Assembly (NCBI RefSeq): GCF_900289175.1
Contig: NZ_LT985747.1
Span: 662,006-726,005 of the forward strand
Length of the DNA: 64,000 nt
Source: Paenibacillus faecalis
GTDB lineage: Bacteria > Bacillota > Bacilli > Paenibacillales > Paenibacillaceae
Direction of reading: 5' to 3'
Part shown: positions 32,100-41,470 of the stretch, in pieces
Layout of the letters: every line of letters begins with the position of its first letter
Position numbering within the stretch: position 1 is the first letter of the stretch
Made by a program: the position numbers and the translations under genes
Notes under the pieces: model-generated
The model's input: only the letters and a program-made list of their open reading frames with translations
Databases searched by the model: none
What the model was told of the DNA's origin: nothing

Positions 32100-34757
32100 T
32101 TACTTTGCTTCGTACCAGTTCCTGCCATAGCTTACTTCCGTCTTCAGAGGAACTGCCAATTCCAGTGCCTTGCTCATCACTTCCGGTACGAGCACTTTCA
32201 TCGTTTCAATCTCTTCCTCAGGCACTTCAAACACCAGCTCATCATGTACTTGAAGCAACATACGACTCTTTAATTGACGTTCACGCAAAGCAGCATCCAT
32301 ATGAACCATAGCCAGCTTGATAATATCCGCTGCTGTTCCTTGAATCGGTGTGTTCATGGCAGTCCGCTCGGCAAAAGATCTCATATTGTAATTGCTGGCA
32401 TTGATCTCCGGTAAATAACGTCTTCGTTCCAGCAAGGTTTTGACATATCCAAGCTGTTTGGCCTGCTTCACAATATCATCCATATAATGACGAACGCCCT
32501 GGAACACCTCAAAATATTGATTGATAAATTGAGCTGCCTCTTTCCGTGTAATATTCAAATTCTGAGACAATCCGTAATCACTGATTCCGTACACAATCCC
32601 AAAATTGACAGCCTTGGCCGAGCGGCGCATGTTTGAATCCACATCGTCTTTACTCACCCCGAAAACGTCCATTGCCGTCTTCGTATGAATATCCATGTCA
32701 TGCAAGAATGCTTCTTTCAGACGATCATCATCCGAGATATGAGCAAGAACACGCAGCTCGATTTGGGAGTAGTCTGCCGCGAGAATGAACCAACCCAGCT
32801 CAGATGGCACGAACACTTTGCGAAGCTTACGGCCTTCTTCCAGACGAATCGGTATATTTTGCAGGTTCGGAAATTGGCTGCTAAGCCGTCCGGTTGCTGC
32901 AATCGTCTGACGATAATACGTATGCACCTTACCGGTTTGCGCTGATATTTCCTTGAGCAGCCCCTCAACGTAGGTTGATTGCAGCTTCGACAGTGTGCGG
33001 TATTGCAAAATATAGCGGACTATTTCATGATATGGAGCCAGCTTTTCCAGCACTTCCGCATCTGTGGAATAACCGGTTTTTGTCTTCTTGATGACCGGAA
33101 GCTCCAGCTTCACGAACAAGATCTCACCAAGCTGCTTCGGAGAATTCAGATTAAACTCCGTTCCGGCAATCTCATAAATTTTTTCAACTAAAGATTTGAT
33201 CTGTTCCTCAAATTCATGACCAAGCTGCTTTAAGTCTTCTACGTTCACAGCAATCCCCTGCTTCTCCATGTCAGCCAAAATGCGAGAAAGCGGCATCTCA
33301 AGGTCATGGAACAACGGCAGCATTTCATTATCGCTTAGTTCATTTTCCTGAAGCGGTACAATTTGAGCGATGGCAGCGCATTTCCGTGCGAGATGGATGC
33401 TGAGCGTTTCCTCGTCCGGTATTTTGTATTTCGCTCCTTTACCAAACACATCCTCATCCGGGGACAAGAAGGATAATCCATACTTTGCCGCTAAGCTGCT
33501 AAGCGTTTGATTCGAATCCGTTGGGTCGAGCAAATAAGCAGCCAGATGCACATCGAAGGTAGCACCTGCAAACTCGATACCCTGCCAGTGCAGTGCCAGA
33601 TCTATGCGGTGAAGATCATAACCTCGCTTAGGAATACGGCTATCAGCCAGCCAGCTTCGAATGGGTTTCGCCGCATCCTCTTTCAGCAGCTCGAACGGCA
33701 TATAATATTGAACCTTCTCCGTCCCCAGTACGATACCGATTACACTCGCATGATGTGGATTTTCTCCATAAGTCTCCACATGCATCGCCTGGACTTGATC
33801 CAGTATACTTGCAACTTCGGGCAGTTTTTCCGCATCTACCCTTACCACTTCAACTTCAGCTTCCGGCTGCCTTGATTCTGCATCCCCCGCTCCGCCTGCA
33901 CTCAAGTTTAACCGCTCCAGCAGTGACTTGAACTCAAGCTTTGCCAATGCAGGTCCGGCCGTTTCCTTGTTTAATCCATCAAACTTCATATCATCCCAGG
34001 ACTGTGTGAGCGGCACTTCACGAAAAATAGTCGCCAGCTTTTTACTGAGAATAGCCGACTCCGCATTGTCTTGAATTCTTTCTTTCATTTTGCCTTTCAG
34101 CTCATCCGAACGGGCCAATACTTGTTCAACAGAGCCAAACTCATGAAGCAGCTTCAGGGCTGTCTTCTCGCCAACCCCCGGTACACCGGGGATGTTATCT
34201 GACGCATCACCCATCAGACCTTTTAAATCAATAATCTGCTCCGGTGTCAGATCATACCGCTCTTTAATCTGCGCGGGGCCGTATTGCTCGATCTCCGTTA
34301 CCCCTTTGCGGACCATACCGATCGTGACATGCTCGGACGCTAGCTGCAACATATCCTTATCCCCGGAAATGACCATAACCTTGCGCCCCTGCTCATCTGC
34401 CTGCCGGGTAATCGTTCCGATTATATCATCCGCTTCATAGCCGTCAATTTCGAATTGAGCAACTCCAAGTCCGTGTAAAAGCTCTTTCAGCAGCGGGAAC
34501 TGTCCAGACAGCTCCGGCGGTGTTTTCTCTCGTTTTCCTTTATAGTCCTGAAAATCCGCATGACGGAACGTTTCTTTCCCCGCATCAAATGCAACCATCA
34601 TATGTGTAGGCTTATGTTCGTCAATTAGACGAAGCAGCATCGTCGTAAATCCATAAACAGCGTTTGTTTGCTGCCCACTGGCATTCGTCAGCGGGGGCAT
34701 CGCAAAAAACGCACGGTAAATAATGTTGTTCCCATCGATCACAATCAACTTGTCCAT
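32100..34757 (-). CDS. polA: DNA polymerase I
   Basis: 885 residues: 5' nuclease (1-290, IDGNNIIYRAF, ISGDKDMLQL, GLMGDASDNIPGVPGVGEKTA), a proofreading-exonuclease-like domain (about 300-470), and the polymerase (about 480-885, AADYSQIELRVLAHIS and LLQVHDELVFEVP with the catalytic Asp residues). The exonuclease domain seems inactive: where E. coli has DTET, the sequence is HVETYG, and the Tyr-xxx-Asp motif is not recognisable, as in other Bacillus-type PolA. It acts in repair and Okazaki fragment maturation. First gene of the polA-mutM-ytaF-coaE-SLT run. Confidence 0.97.
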   Translation of the reverse strand: MDKLIVIDGNNIIYRAFFAMPPLTNASGQQTNAVYGFTTMLLRLIDEHKPTHMMVAFDAGKETFRHADFQDYKGKREKTPPELSGQFPLLKELLHGLGVAQFEIDGYEADDIIGTITRQADEQGRKVMVISGDKDMLQLASEHVTIGMVRKGVTEIEQYGPAQIKERYDLTPEQIIDLKGLMGDASDNIPGVPGVGEKTALKLLHEFGSVEQVLARSDELKGKMKERIQDNAESAILSKKLATIFREVPLTQSWDDMKFDGLNKETAGPALAKLEFKSLLERLNLSAGGAGDAESRQPEAEVEVVRVDAEKLPEVASILDQVQAMHVETYGENPHHASVIGIVLGTEKVQYYMPFELLKEDAAKPIRSWLADSRIPKRGYDLHRIDLALHWQGIEFAGATFDVHLAAYLLDPTDSNQTLSSLAAKYGLSFLSPDEDVFGKGAKYKIPDEETLSIHLARKCAAIAQIVPLQENELSDNEMLPLFHDLEMPLSRILADMEKQGIAVNVEDLKQLGHEFEEQIKSLVEKIYEIAGTEFNLNSPKQLGEILFVKLELPVIKKTKTGYSTDAEVLEKLAPYHEIVRYILQYRTLSKLQSTYVEGLLKEISAQTGKVHTYYRQTIAATGRLSSQFPNLQNIPIRLEEGRKLRKVFVPSELGWFILAADYSQIELRVLAHISDDDRLKEAFLHDMDIHTKTAMDVFGVSKDDVDSNMRRSAKAVNFGIVYGISDYGLSQNLNITRKEAAQFINQYFEVFQGVRHYMDDIVKQAKQLGYVKTLLERRRYLPEINASNYNMRSFAERTAMNTPIQGTAADIIKLAMVHMDAALRERQLKSRMLLQVHDELVFEVPEEEIETMKVLVPEVMSKALELAVPLKTEVSYGRNWYEAK

Positions 34758-34898
34758 TCAGGCACCTACCCCTTTTTTACTTCCTTCACACATGATAACA
34801 TAGGTTCCCCATAAAACCGAAGACCAAGCCCTCACCTTATGTAAATTTATAGAAAAAACCACATGACACGTCTTTGGCAAAATTACTTAAAAAGATAA

Positions 34899-34926
34899 AA
34901 AAACGCCGGCTTTCGCCGGACGTTTT
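34899..34926 (-). terminator. Terminator of the pst-phoU operon
   Basis: AACGCCGGC (34902-34910) pairs with GCCGGACGTT (34915-34924), the minus strand continuing with seven T. It lies directly after the phoU stop. Confidence 0.92.
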
Positions 34927-34928
34927 CT

Positions 34929-35588
34929 TTATTGGTTGAGATCCGGACGATGTCCGGTCACCAGATAAACCGTGCTTTCTCCGATATTCGTTGCATGATC
35001 GGCAATCCGTTCGATATAGCGGCCGACCATGACGAGCAGCATCGCCTGATTGGCTGTTTCCGGGTCACCCGCCAGATGAGAGAACAGATCATGCAAAATT
35101 ACGCTGTACAAATGATCTACCTGATCATCGACTTTAGCCATTTTATAAGCCAAGTCCGTATTTTCAGTCAAATAAGACTCAATCGATTCTGATACCATGG
35201 AGCTTACAATTTCTGTCATTCGAGGGATATCTACAAGCGGCTTGATCAGCTTCTGGCCTTGCAGCCGAATCGTTGCCTTTGCGACGTCACGTGCCAGATC
35301 ACCCATCCGTTCCAGATCACTTGCGATCCGAAAAGCAACCAATATTCGGCGCAAATCCTTCGCTACAGGCTGTTGAGTGATAATAAGACGGGAGCCGATA
35401 TCCATAATCTGCTCTTCCATTTCGTTTAATTGGACGTCCTGCTTTACAACACTTTGAGCTTTTTCTATATCCAATGTTTGAAGTGATGACACGGCATCCG
35501 CCAGTGCCTTCTCCATATGTTTACTCATATCCCGTAGCAGTGTTCTCAGCTCATCCAGCTGCTGATCAAATTCAATTCTCCGAATCAT
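34929..35588 (-). CDS. phoU: Phosphate signalling protein PhoU
   Basis: 219-residue all-helical cytosolic regulator that links the Pst transporter to the PhoR kinase. Two related three-helix repeats show the E/D-rich metal motifs EQIMDIGSRLI and ASDLERMGDLARDVAK, and in the second half ERIADHATNIGES. ATG 35588 is chosen, 7 nt after GGAGGGG; an upstream in-frame start at 35609 is less likely. Last gene of the pst operon, 36 bp after pstB. Confidence 0.95.
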   Translation of the reverse strand: MIRRIEFDQQLDELRTLLRDMSKHMEKALADAVSSLQTLDIEKAQSVVKQDVQLNEMEEQIMDIGSRLIITQQPVAKDLRRILVAFRIASDLERMGDLARDVAKATIRLQGQKLIKPLVDIPRMTEIVSSMVSESIESYLTENTDLAYKMAKVDDQVDHLYSVILHDLFSHLAGDPETANQAMLLVMVGRYIERIADHATNIGESTVYLVTGHRPDLNQ

Positions 35589-35623
35589 GTACATACCCCT
35601 CCAGTTCAAAATGTATTAAACCA

Positions 35624-36379
35624 TTAACCAAAACGACCAGAAATATAGTCCTCAGTACGAGGGTCAGATGGTGTGGAGAACAATACTTCCGTATCCTCCG
35701 ACTCGATGACCTCACCATTCAGGAAAAATACAGTCCGCCCTGAAATCCGCGCAGCCTGATGCATGTTGTGAGTAACCATGACAATGGTATATTTACTCTT
35801 CAACTCCTGAACTAATTCCTCAATTTTGAGCGTGGAGATCGGATCGAGTGCAGAAGTTGCCTCGTCCATCAGCAAAATATCAGGCTGAACGGCCAAGGCA
35901 CGCGCAATACAAAGACGTTGCTGCTGTCCCCCGGACAAGCTGAAAGCAGAGCGCTTCAAATAATCTTTTACCTCTTCCCACAGTGCAGCCTGCTTCAAAC
36001 TTTGCTCCACAATACCGTCCAGCTCCGATTTATTCCGAATACCGTGCAGACGTGGACCGTATGCTATATTATCATAGATCGATTTAGGAAACGGGTTCGG
36101 CTGCTGAAATACCATCCCCACTTGTTTACGCAAAGCTTCAACATGGACTTCATCACTGTAAATTTCGGTGCCACCGATCTTTACACTTCCCTCAATCCGT
36201 GTCCCCGAAATCATATCATTCATTCGGTTCAGAGTACGAAGCAATGTTGATTTACCGCAGCCGGAAGGACCAATAAACGCCGTCACTGTTTTTTCAGGTA
36301 TGTCAAGATCCACATTTTTCAGCGCATGATAAGAATCGTAAAAGAGATTCAGCTTCTCAATTTGTATTATGGCTTTCAT
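35624..36379 (-). CDS. pstB: Phosphate ABC transporter ATPase PstB
   Basis: 251-residue cytoplasmic ATPase driving phosphate import. Walker [10 protein letters not shown], the PstB-typical [16 protein letters not shown], signature LSGGQQQR, Walker [13 protein letters not shown] and H-loop MVTHNMHQA are all present. The ribosome binding site AAGGAG is about 13 nt from the ATG. It lies between pstA and phoU. Confidence 0.97.
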   Translation of the reverse strand: MKAIIQIEKLNLFYDSYHALKNVDLDIPEKTVTAFIGPSGCGKSTLLRTLNRMNDMISGTRIEGSVKIGGTEIYSDEVHVEALRKQVGMVFQQPNPFPKSIYDNIAYGPRLHGIRNKSELDGIVEQSLKQAALWEEVKDYLKRSAFSLSGGQQQRLCIARALAVQPDILLMDEATSALDPISTLKIEELVQELKSKYTIVMVTHNMHQAARISGRTVFFLNGEVIESEDTEVLFSTPSDPRTEDYISGRFG

Positions 36380-36442
36380 AAAATAATCATGTCTCCTTCT
36401 TTTCGAACATTCACGCTATCGATAATGAAGTTATATTGGAGC

Positions 36443-37318
36443 CTAGGTGTTCTTCTGATACTTTTTGCGAATCCAGATGGCCAAGAGGTTCATCGTAAAC
36501 AGCATAATCAACAACAGGATGATACCCGAGGCAGCCAAATCGTGGAACTCCTCATTCGGTCTGGATATCCAGTTATAAATTTGAATCGGCATGACCGAGA
36601 ATGAATCCAGCAGATTTTCCGGCAAAAAGGCAACATAGGTAAGCGCCCCGATCATAATAAGCGGTGCCGTTTCTCCAATCGCCCGAGACAGAGCTAAAAT
36701 AACCCCTGTCATAATACCTGGCATAGCGGACGGCAAAACCGATCCGGAGACCGTCTGCCATTTCGTTGCACCCAGAGCGTAAGAAGCATCACGCCGATTT
36801 TTCGGCACTGCCCTGAGCGCCTCTTGAGCGGAGACAATAATAATTGGCAGAACAAGCAGCGTCATCGTTAAGACACCGGACAGCAAGCTTCGACCCAAAC
36901 CGAAACCGCGAACGAAAATCGCAAGGCCAAGAATACCATATATAATAGAAGGAACACCTGCTAGCGTACTGATATTTAACTGAATGAGACGCACCCAGCG
37001 TTTTTTGCCAGCATACTCTTCCAGAAATATAGCAGCACCAACGCCAAGAATGAATGACAACGGAGCCATGAGCAAAAGCAGGTAGACAGTGCCGACAATC
37101 GGCGATTTCATCCCTGCACGCGAGGCGATCCGAGAAGGATAATTCGTAAATAATTCTGGCGAAAGCCGATGAAGACCGTCCATCAAAATGGTTACAATGA
37201 GCGCCATCAACGCAACGATACCGATACTCGTACAAACCAGGAAAATCATGTGCAGGGTGCTATCGCCGCGACGTCTGCGGGTTATTTCTTTCGTTTCCCC
37301 CAGATTCATTGATTCCAT
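36443..37318 (-). CDS. pstA: Phosphate ABC transporter permease PstA
   Basis: 291-residue inner permease with six membrane helices. The ATPase-coupling EAA segment, EALRAVPKNRRDASYALGATKWQ, is at about 165-190, and LEEYAGKKRWVRLIQLNI is the usual cytoplasmic loop. The ATG directly follows the pstC TAG stop with no intervening base, a sign of coupled translation. Confidence 0.96.
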   Translation of the reverse strand: MESMNLGETKEITRRRRGDSTLHMIFLVCTSIGIVALMALIVTILMDGLHRLSPELFTNYPSRIASRAGMKSPIVGTVYLLLLMAPLSFILGVGAAIFLEEYAGKKRWVRLIQLNISTLAGVPSIIYGILGLAIFVRGFGLGRSLLSGVLTMTLLVLPIIIVSAQEALRAVPKNRRDASYALGATKWQTVSGSVLPSAMPGIMTGVILALSRAIGETAPLIMIGALTYVAFLPENLLDSFSVMPIQIYNWISRPNEEFHDLAASGIILLLIMLFTMNLLAIWIRKKYQKNT

Positions 37319-38251
37319 CTAATATTCCTCCCTGAAACGGCGAGCAACCCACTGCGCCAAGATGTTAAGAAAAAAGGTAATCACGAACAAGGTTAGACCA
37401 ACGGCAAATATCGTCCCGTACTCAAGCGTGCCACGCGGAACGTCACCACTGGTAACCTGGACAATGTATGAAGTCATCGTCTGGATGCTTTCGAGCGGAT
37501 TCAAAGTTAAGCGCGGTGTCGCTCCTGCGGCTACCGTAACGATCATTGTTTCGCCAATCGCACGGGAAAATGCCAGCACGAACGAGGACACGACGCCGGA
37601 GATCGCTGCAGGCAACACGATTTTGAGCGCTACTTCAAAGCGAGTAGCACCAAGTGCATAAGCTCCATGTCGAAGGCTCTTCGGAACTGCACGCATCGCA
37701 TCTTCACTGAGAGATGAAATCATAGGCAGCACCATGATCCCGACAACAATACCTGCACTCAACGCGTTGAACAGACCCATGTCGGGAAATATTTTTTGCA
37801 ACATAGGCGTAATCGTCTCAAGTGCAAAATAACCGTACACAATGGTCGGTACGCCAGCAAGAATCTCCAGAACCGGCTTTACAATCCCACGAACCCGGGC
37901 AGGCGCATATTCATTCAAATAAATAGCGGATGCCAAGCCGATAGGCACTGCGAAAATAATCGCAATGCCTGTAATCAGCAATGTGCCGCCCAGCAGGGGC
38001 AGCACGCCGAATTGTTGTGGGGAGAGTATTGGACTCCATACCGTTCCTGTCAAGAAGTCCCAAATCGGAACCTCCTTGAAGAATAAAATGGATTCCTGTA
38101 GAAGTGTGTACACAATACCGATGGTGGTAAATACCGTAAGCACTGCGCATATCCCTAGAAAAAACGGAATGATTTTGTCAGAAATACGCGTTTTGCTTCT
38201 GCGGAACGTCATGTTCCCGGAACTTCCCGCCATGGATGTTGTTTTATTCAT
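37319..38251 (-). CDS. pstC: Phosphate ABC transporter permease PstC
   Basis: 310-residue permease, partner of PstA, with six membrane helices. Family blocks: YLNEYAPARVRGIVKPVLEILAG, ETITPMLQKIFPD and the coupling segment EDAMRAVPKSLRHGAYALGAT at about 215-235. The N-terminus carries an extra 25 or so polar residues. GGGAAGAG precedes the ATG. It starts 26 bp after pstS. Confidence 0.96.
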   Translation of the reverse strand: MNKTTSMAGSSGNMTFRRSKTRISDKIIPFFLGICAVLTVFTTIGIVYTLLQESILFFKEVPIWDFLTGTVWSPILSPQQFGVLPLLGGTLLITGIAIIFAVPIGLASAIYLNEYAPARVRGIVKPVLEILAGVPTIVYGYFALETITPMLQKIFPDMGLFNALSAGIVVGIMVLPMISSLSEDAMRAVPKSLRHGAYALGATRFEVALKIVLPAAISGVVSSFVLAFSRAIGETMIVTVAAGATPRLTLNPLESIQTMTSYIVQVTSGDVPRGTLEYGTIFAVGLTLFVITFFLNILAQWVARRFREEY

Positions 38252-38277
38252 TCTTCTCTTCCCTTTCTATCCATGAC

Positions 38278-39228
38278 TTATAAACCTAATTTTTCTTTTT
38301 CCTGTTGATACTGATCATCTTGAAGCGGTACGAATCCAACTTCACTCGCCAGCGCTCCAGCGTTGCTCAAGTAGAAATCCAGGAAAGCCTTCACTTCAGG
38401 ACGCTCCATTTCCTTCTTGCTTACGTAAACGAACAATGGACGGGACAAAGGTGCATAACTGTTATCCTTGATTGTCTCTGCATTCGGTGAAACCGTAGCT
38501 GTTCCGTTATCGATCGGAACGAGCTTCAACTTGTCCTGGTTCTCTTCGTAGAAGGAGAAGCCGAAGTAACCGATCGCTTTCTTATCACCGGCTACGCCCT
38601 GAACGATCGCATTGGTGTCTGCACTGAATGTAATTTGGCCATCATTACGGCTAATCTGCGCTTCGCCATTAATGGCTTCTGTAAAATAGTCAAATGTTCC
38701 ATGGTCTGTACCAGGCGAATAAATTCGAATTTCCTCTGCTGGCCAGCCTTCACGTATATCTGCCCATGTTTTCACTTTGCTTTCTGGCTCATATATTTTT
38801 TTCAATTCTTCAATCGTAAGCTTATCGACAAAATCATTCTCCGGATTGACAACGACAGCCAGCCCGTCATAGGCTACCATAACCTCGTGATATTCAAATC
38901 CTTTTTCTTCCGCTTCCTTAGCTTCATTATCCTTAATTGGACGGGATGCGTTCGTCATAACGATTTCGCCATTGATGAAACGTTTAAAGCCAGCGCCTGT
39001 TCCACCTGTTCCGATCGGAACCCGAACATCTCTGTTCTCCATTCCGAATTCTTCAGCAACGGCCTCTGTAAGCGGATGTACTGTGCTGGACCCGTCAATT
39101 TCAATCGTTCCGGAAAGACCAGCTCCCGTGTCGCTCTTATCCCCGCCACCGCATGCTGCGAGCACTGTGCTCAACATCAGTATCAATGCGAGAATCCCTG
39201 CTGTTTTACGACCCCTTTTACTAAACAA
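38278..39228 (-). CDS. pstS: Phosphate-binding lipoprotein PstS
   Basis: 316-residue extracellular lipoprotein that binds phosphate for the Pst transporter. The lipobox LAAC puts the lipidated Cys at residue 26. Phosphate-loop motifs are clear: IDGSSTVHPLTEAVAEEF, RVPIGTGGTGAGFKRFI (with the Thr-Gly-rich binding loop), NASRPIKDNE and SPGTDHGTFDYF. I chose TTG 39228, 9 nt after AGGAG, which gives a normal signal peptide; the longer frame from GTG 39264 would put that site within the coding region. First gene of pstSCAB-phoU and preceded by PhoP-box repeats. Confidence 0.92.
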   Translation of the reverse strand: MFSKRGRKTAGILALILMLSTVLAACGGGDKSDTGAGLSGTIEIDGSSTVHPLTEAVAEEFGMENRDVRVPIGTGGTGAGFKRFINGEIVMTNASRPIKDNEAKEAEEKGFEYHEVMVAYDGLAVVVNPENDFVDKLTIEELKKIYEPESKVKTWADIREGWPAEEIRIYSPGTDHGTFDYFTEAINGEAQISRNDGQITFSADTNAIVQGVAGDKKAIGYFGFSFYEENQDKLKLVPIDNGTATVSPNAETIKDNSYAPLSRPLFVYVSKKEMERPEVKAFLDFYLSNAGALASEVGFVPLQDDQYQQEKEKLGL

Positions 39229-39314
39229 ACCTATCCACTCCTTCAGATCTGGTCTACTAACCACTATTACAATATCGATATTAAAGCTGGAATGTAATTT
39301 CAGTTATCGAGAAT

Positions 39315-39342
39315 TGTAAACTCTGTGTAAAATCTTTAACAA
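39315..39342 (-). promoter_or_regulatory. PhoP boxes upstream of pstS
   Basis: On the minus strand, TTTACA (39331-39326) and TTTACA (39320-39315) are exactly 11 bp apart, with a partial third repeat TTGTTA at 39342-39337. PhoP binds such TT(A/T/C)ACA repeats with 5-bp spacers as dimers on one DNA face. The array ends 87 bp upstream of the chosen pstS start. Confidence 0.75.
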
Positions 39343-39374
39343 TTCACAAGAATTATAGACTATTTTGGAGAACT

Positions 39375-40529
39375 TTAGGAATCTTGCAAGTCTATCATTT
39401 CCATTTCCCCCTTGATCTGTTTAATCAGAGCGCTCGCCTCCTCTGTCAGATCATGGACCTGGCCACCGCTATCGCCAACTTCCTTGGCCACTTGCTCCAA
39501 CTGAACAAATATGTGCCCTCCCTCGGCTACAGCGCTCTCACAGGAACGAATATCCTGCAGACTGGACGCTGAAGCTTCAGCCGTTTCTGTAACGAGACGG
39601 TGAATCTGTATGAGCAGATTGGAGATGTCCTCCGATAAATTCCGTATCTGTTTCGCAAAGCTCTGAACTTCTCCAGCAACAATCCGAAATCCTTTCCCAT
39701 GCTCACCCGCGTGTGCTGCTTCAATCGAAGCGTTAATGGCTAACAGTTTGCTGTGATCGGCAAGACTCGTAATTTGTTTAGTCATCGAGGAAATATGATC
39801 AGCATTTTGCAAAAGCTGCGAAACGGAGTCAGCCCTTTGCTCTATACTGCTAACCAGCCTTTTATATGAGCTGCTTACATGTTCCAGCTTTTCATTTCCG
39901 GACTGAGACCATTCCTTTATGACTTGGCTTCGAGCCTGAGTTACCTGAGCCGCACTTGCAACCTGGTTTAAAGACTGTTCAATCTTAAGAGTATGAGAGA
40001 TACTTTCATTTAAAATAAATTCCCGCTTGCTCTCCGCTTCCTTCTGCAATGATGTTGAAAGATGCAGCAAATCTTGCACTGTAAGCACACCAAGAAGCTT
40101 GTTCTGATCCGTCATAAGAACACAGTCATAGAACTTCGATTCCTGCCGATTCAATGCTTGATGAAGCAGCTTTGACAGAGGCAAAGATATATCTGCCATC
40201 ATCGGCTGCATATCTGCTATATAAGTTGCCGGGCGATGATCATATATTTCTCTGGAAAAACGGCCTGTCATCCGGCGGAACATATCGTCTCTCATGATGA
40301 GTCCCTCTGGTCTGTCTGCTTCCCGGCAATAAACGATACATGGAAGCTCCGGATTGGACTTGAAGATGTCCATCACTTCACGGCAGGTCTCAAGCATCCC
40401 GATGACTGGAACCTGTCTACATAAGAAAAGTGCGGAAATATGCTGCGACTGTGCACGTTGATCGTTTAGCATCCGTTCATTGTTGTTCACAGTTGTTGAT
40501 CTATGTAACTTATGTTGAAGCAGCGTCAT
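39375..40529 (-). CDS. Soluble chemoreceptor-like protein with tandem CBS domains
   Basis: 384 residues with no membrane helix or signal peptide. Two CBS modules (about 40-90: QVPVIGMLETCREVMDIF; about 115-158: PLSKLLHQALNRQESKFYDC) sense a small ligand, probably a nucleotide. A methyl-accepting chemotaxis signalling hairpin follows (about 175-384) with the tip E270-AAHAGEHGKGFRIVAGEVQ, the conserved CheA/CheW contact. Start ATG 40529, 8 nt after AAGGGG. It lies between pstS and phoP and has its own array of PhoP-box repeats, so it appears to belong to the phosphate-starvation regulon. It could steer motility or act through another CheA-type kinase; both are inference. Confidence 0.87.
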   Translation of the reverse strand: MTLLQHKLHRSTTVNNNERMLNDQRAQSQHISALFLCRQVPVIGMLETCREVMDIFKSNPELPCIVYCREADRPEGLIMRDDMFRRMTGRFSREIYDHRPATYIADMQPMMADISLPLSKLLHQALNRQESKFYDCVLMTDQNKLLGVLTVQDLLHLSTSLQKEAESKREFILNESISHTLKIEQSLNQVASAAQVTQARSQVIKEWSQSGNEKLEHVSSSYKRLVSSIEQRADSVSQLLQNADHISSMTKQITSLADHSKLLAINASIEAAHAGEHGKGFRIVAGEVQSFAKQIRNLSEDISNLLIQIHRLVTETAEASASSLQDIRSCESAVAEGGHIFVQLEQVAKEVGDSGGQVHDLTEEASALIKQIKGEMEMIDLQDS

Positions 40530-40576
40530 GAGTCCCACCCCTTATATGGTTCTTTAGACGCATCTTATCGAAGTAG

Positions 40577-40615
40577 TATTAACAGAATGTGATTGCAATA
40601 TGAAGGGAATGTAAA
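40577..40615 (-). promoter_or_regulatory. PhoP-box array upstream of the CBS chemoreceptor gene
   Basis: On the minus strand, four hexamers with perfect 11-bp period: TTTACA (40615-40610), TTCATA (40604-40599), ATCACA (40593-40588) and TTAATA (40582-40577). The first is a consensus match and the rest match in four or more positions. The array ends 48 bp upstream of the start codon. Confidence 0.65.
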
Positions 40616-40691
40616 CTCGAAAAGTTTTTTATGTCTTTTTACCTGTAAGAAGTTTCGAATTTGTGAATGATATATAAAAAAGCTCGCATCA

Positions 40692-41420
40692 TTATTCCAT
40701 GATGGGAGCTTTTTTAGGGTTGACAACCAGCTTGTAGCCTACACCCCGAATCGAATCGATAAAAACCGATTCCGGGTCCAATTCCAGCTTTTTACGAAGA
40801 GAGCTGACATGTACGTCGACTGTCCGCTGTCCACCAATATAATCGAATCCCCAAACCGCATTCATAAGATCATCCCGGGTTAAAACAACGCCCGGTTTTC
40901 TAGCTAAATATAGCAACACTTCAAATTCTTTAGGCCGAAGGTTGATGTTCTGACCACCAAGCCGAACTTCATATTTATCTGGAAAAATCTCGAGCTGCCC
41001 GAGCGTAATTACGTTCTGCTGATTTTCTGTCTCCTTGACTTCCTCAGCATGTCCGGAAACCCTGCGCAAAACGGCAGAAACCCGGGCCAGCAATTCCGAC
41101 ACACCAAAAGGCTTTGTAATATAATCGTCAGCCCCCATTTTAAGTCCCTGAACGACTTCTTCCTCGGCATTTTTCGCGGTCAAAATAATGATCGGTGTCC
41201 TTAATCCCTTCTGACGCAGCTTCTCCAAAATATGAAACCCATTCATGCCTGGAAGCATGACATCCAGCAATATCAGATCAAATGATTGCTCACACGCCCG
41301 GTCATAACCTGCCGTTCCGTGTTCCTCCACGGTGACGTCAAAACCTTCCTGTGTCAAATTATACGACAATAGCCGTGACAGTGTAGGTTCATCCTCAATA
41401 ACAAGCAAACGTTGAGCCAT
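40692..41420 (-). CDS. phoP: Phosphate regulon response regulator PhoP
   Basis: 242-residue OmpR-family regulator. The receiver domain (1-120) has the acidic pocket ED, the phospho-acceptor Asp in LILLDVMLPGMNG and Lys in ILTAKNAEE; the winged helix (about 140-235) includes VGGQRTVDVHVSSLRKKLELD. In response to low phosphate it activates pst and related genes. It lies 94 bp downstream of phoR on the same strand, the opposite of the phoP-phoR order in B. subtilis, and has PhoP boxes of its own in the gap, which suggests autoregulation. Assignment as PhoP, and not another OmpR-type regulator, rests on the neighbouring phoR and pst genes. Confidence 0.92.
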   Translation of the reverse strand: MAQRLLVIEDEPTLSRLLSYNLTQEGFDVTVEEHGTAGYDRACEQSFDLILLDVMLPGMNGFHILEKLRQKGLRTPIIILTAKNAEEEVVQGLKMGADDYITKPFGVSELLARVSAVLRRVSGHAEEVKETENQQNVITLGQLEIFPDKYEVRLGGQNINLRPKEFEVLLYLARKPGVVLTRDDLMNAVWGFDYIGGQRTVDVHVSSLRKKLELDPESVFIDSIRGVGYKLVVNPKKAPIME

Positions 41421-41470
41421 GATGTTAACCCCGCCCTCGAAAATATATATTTTTATTACTTGTCACAGTA

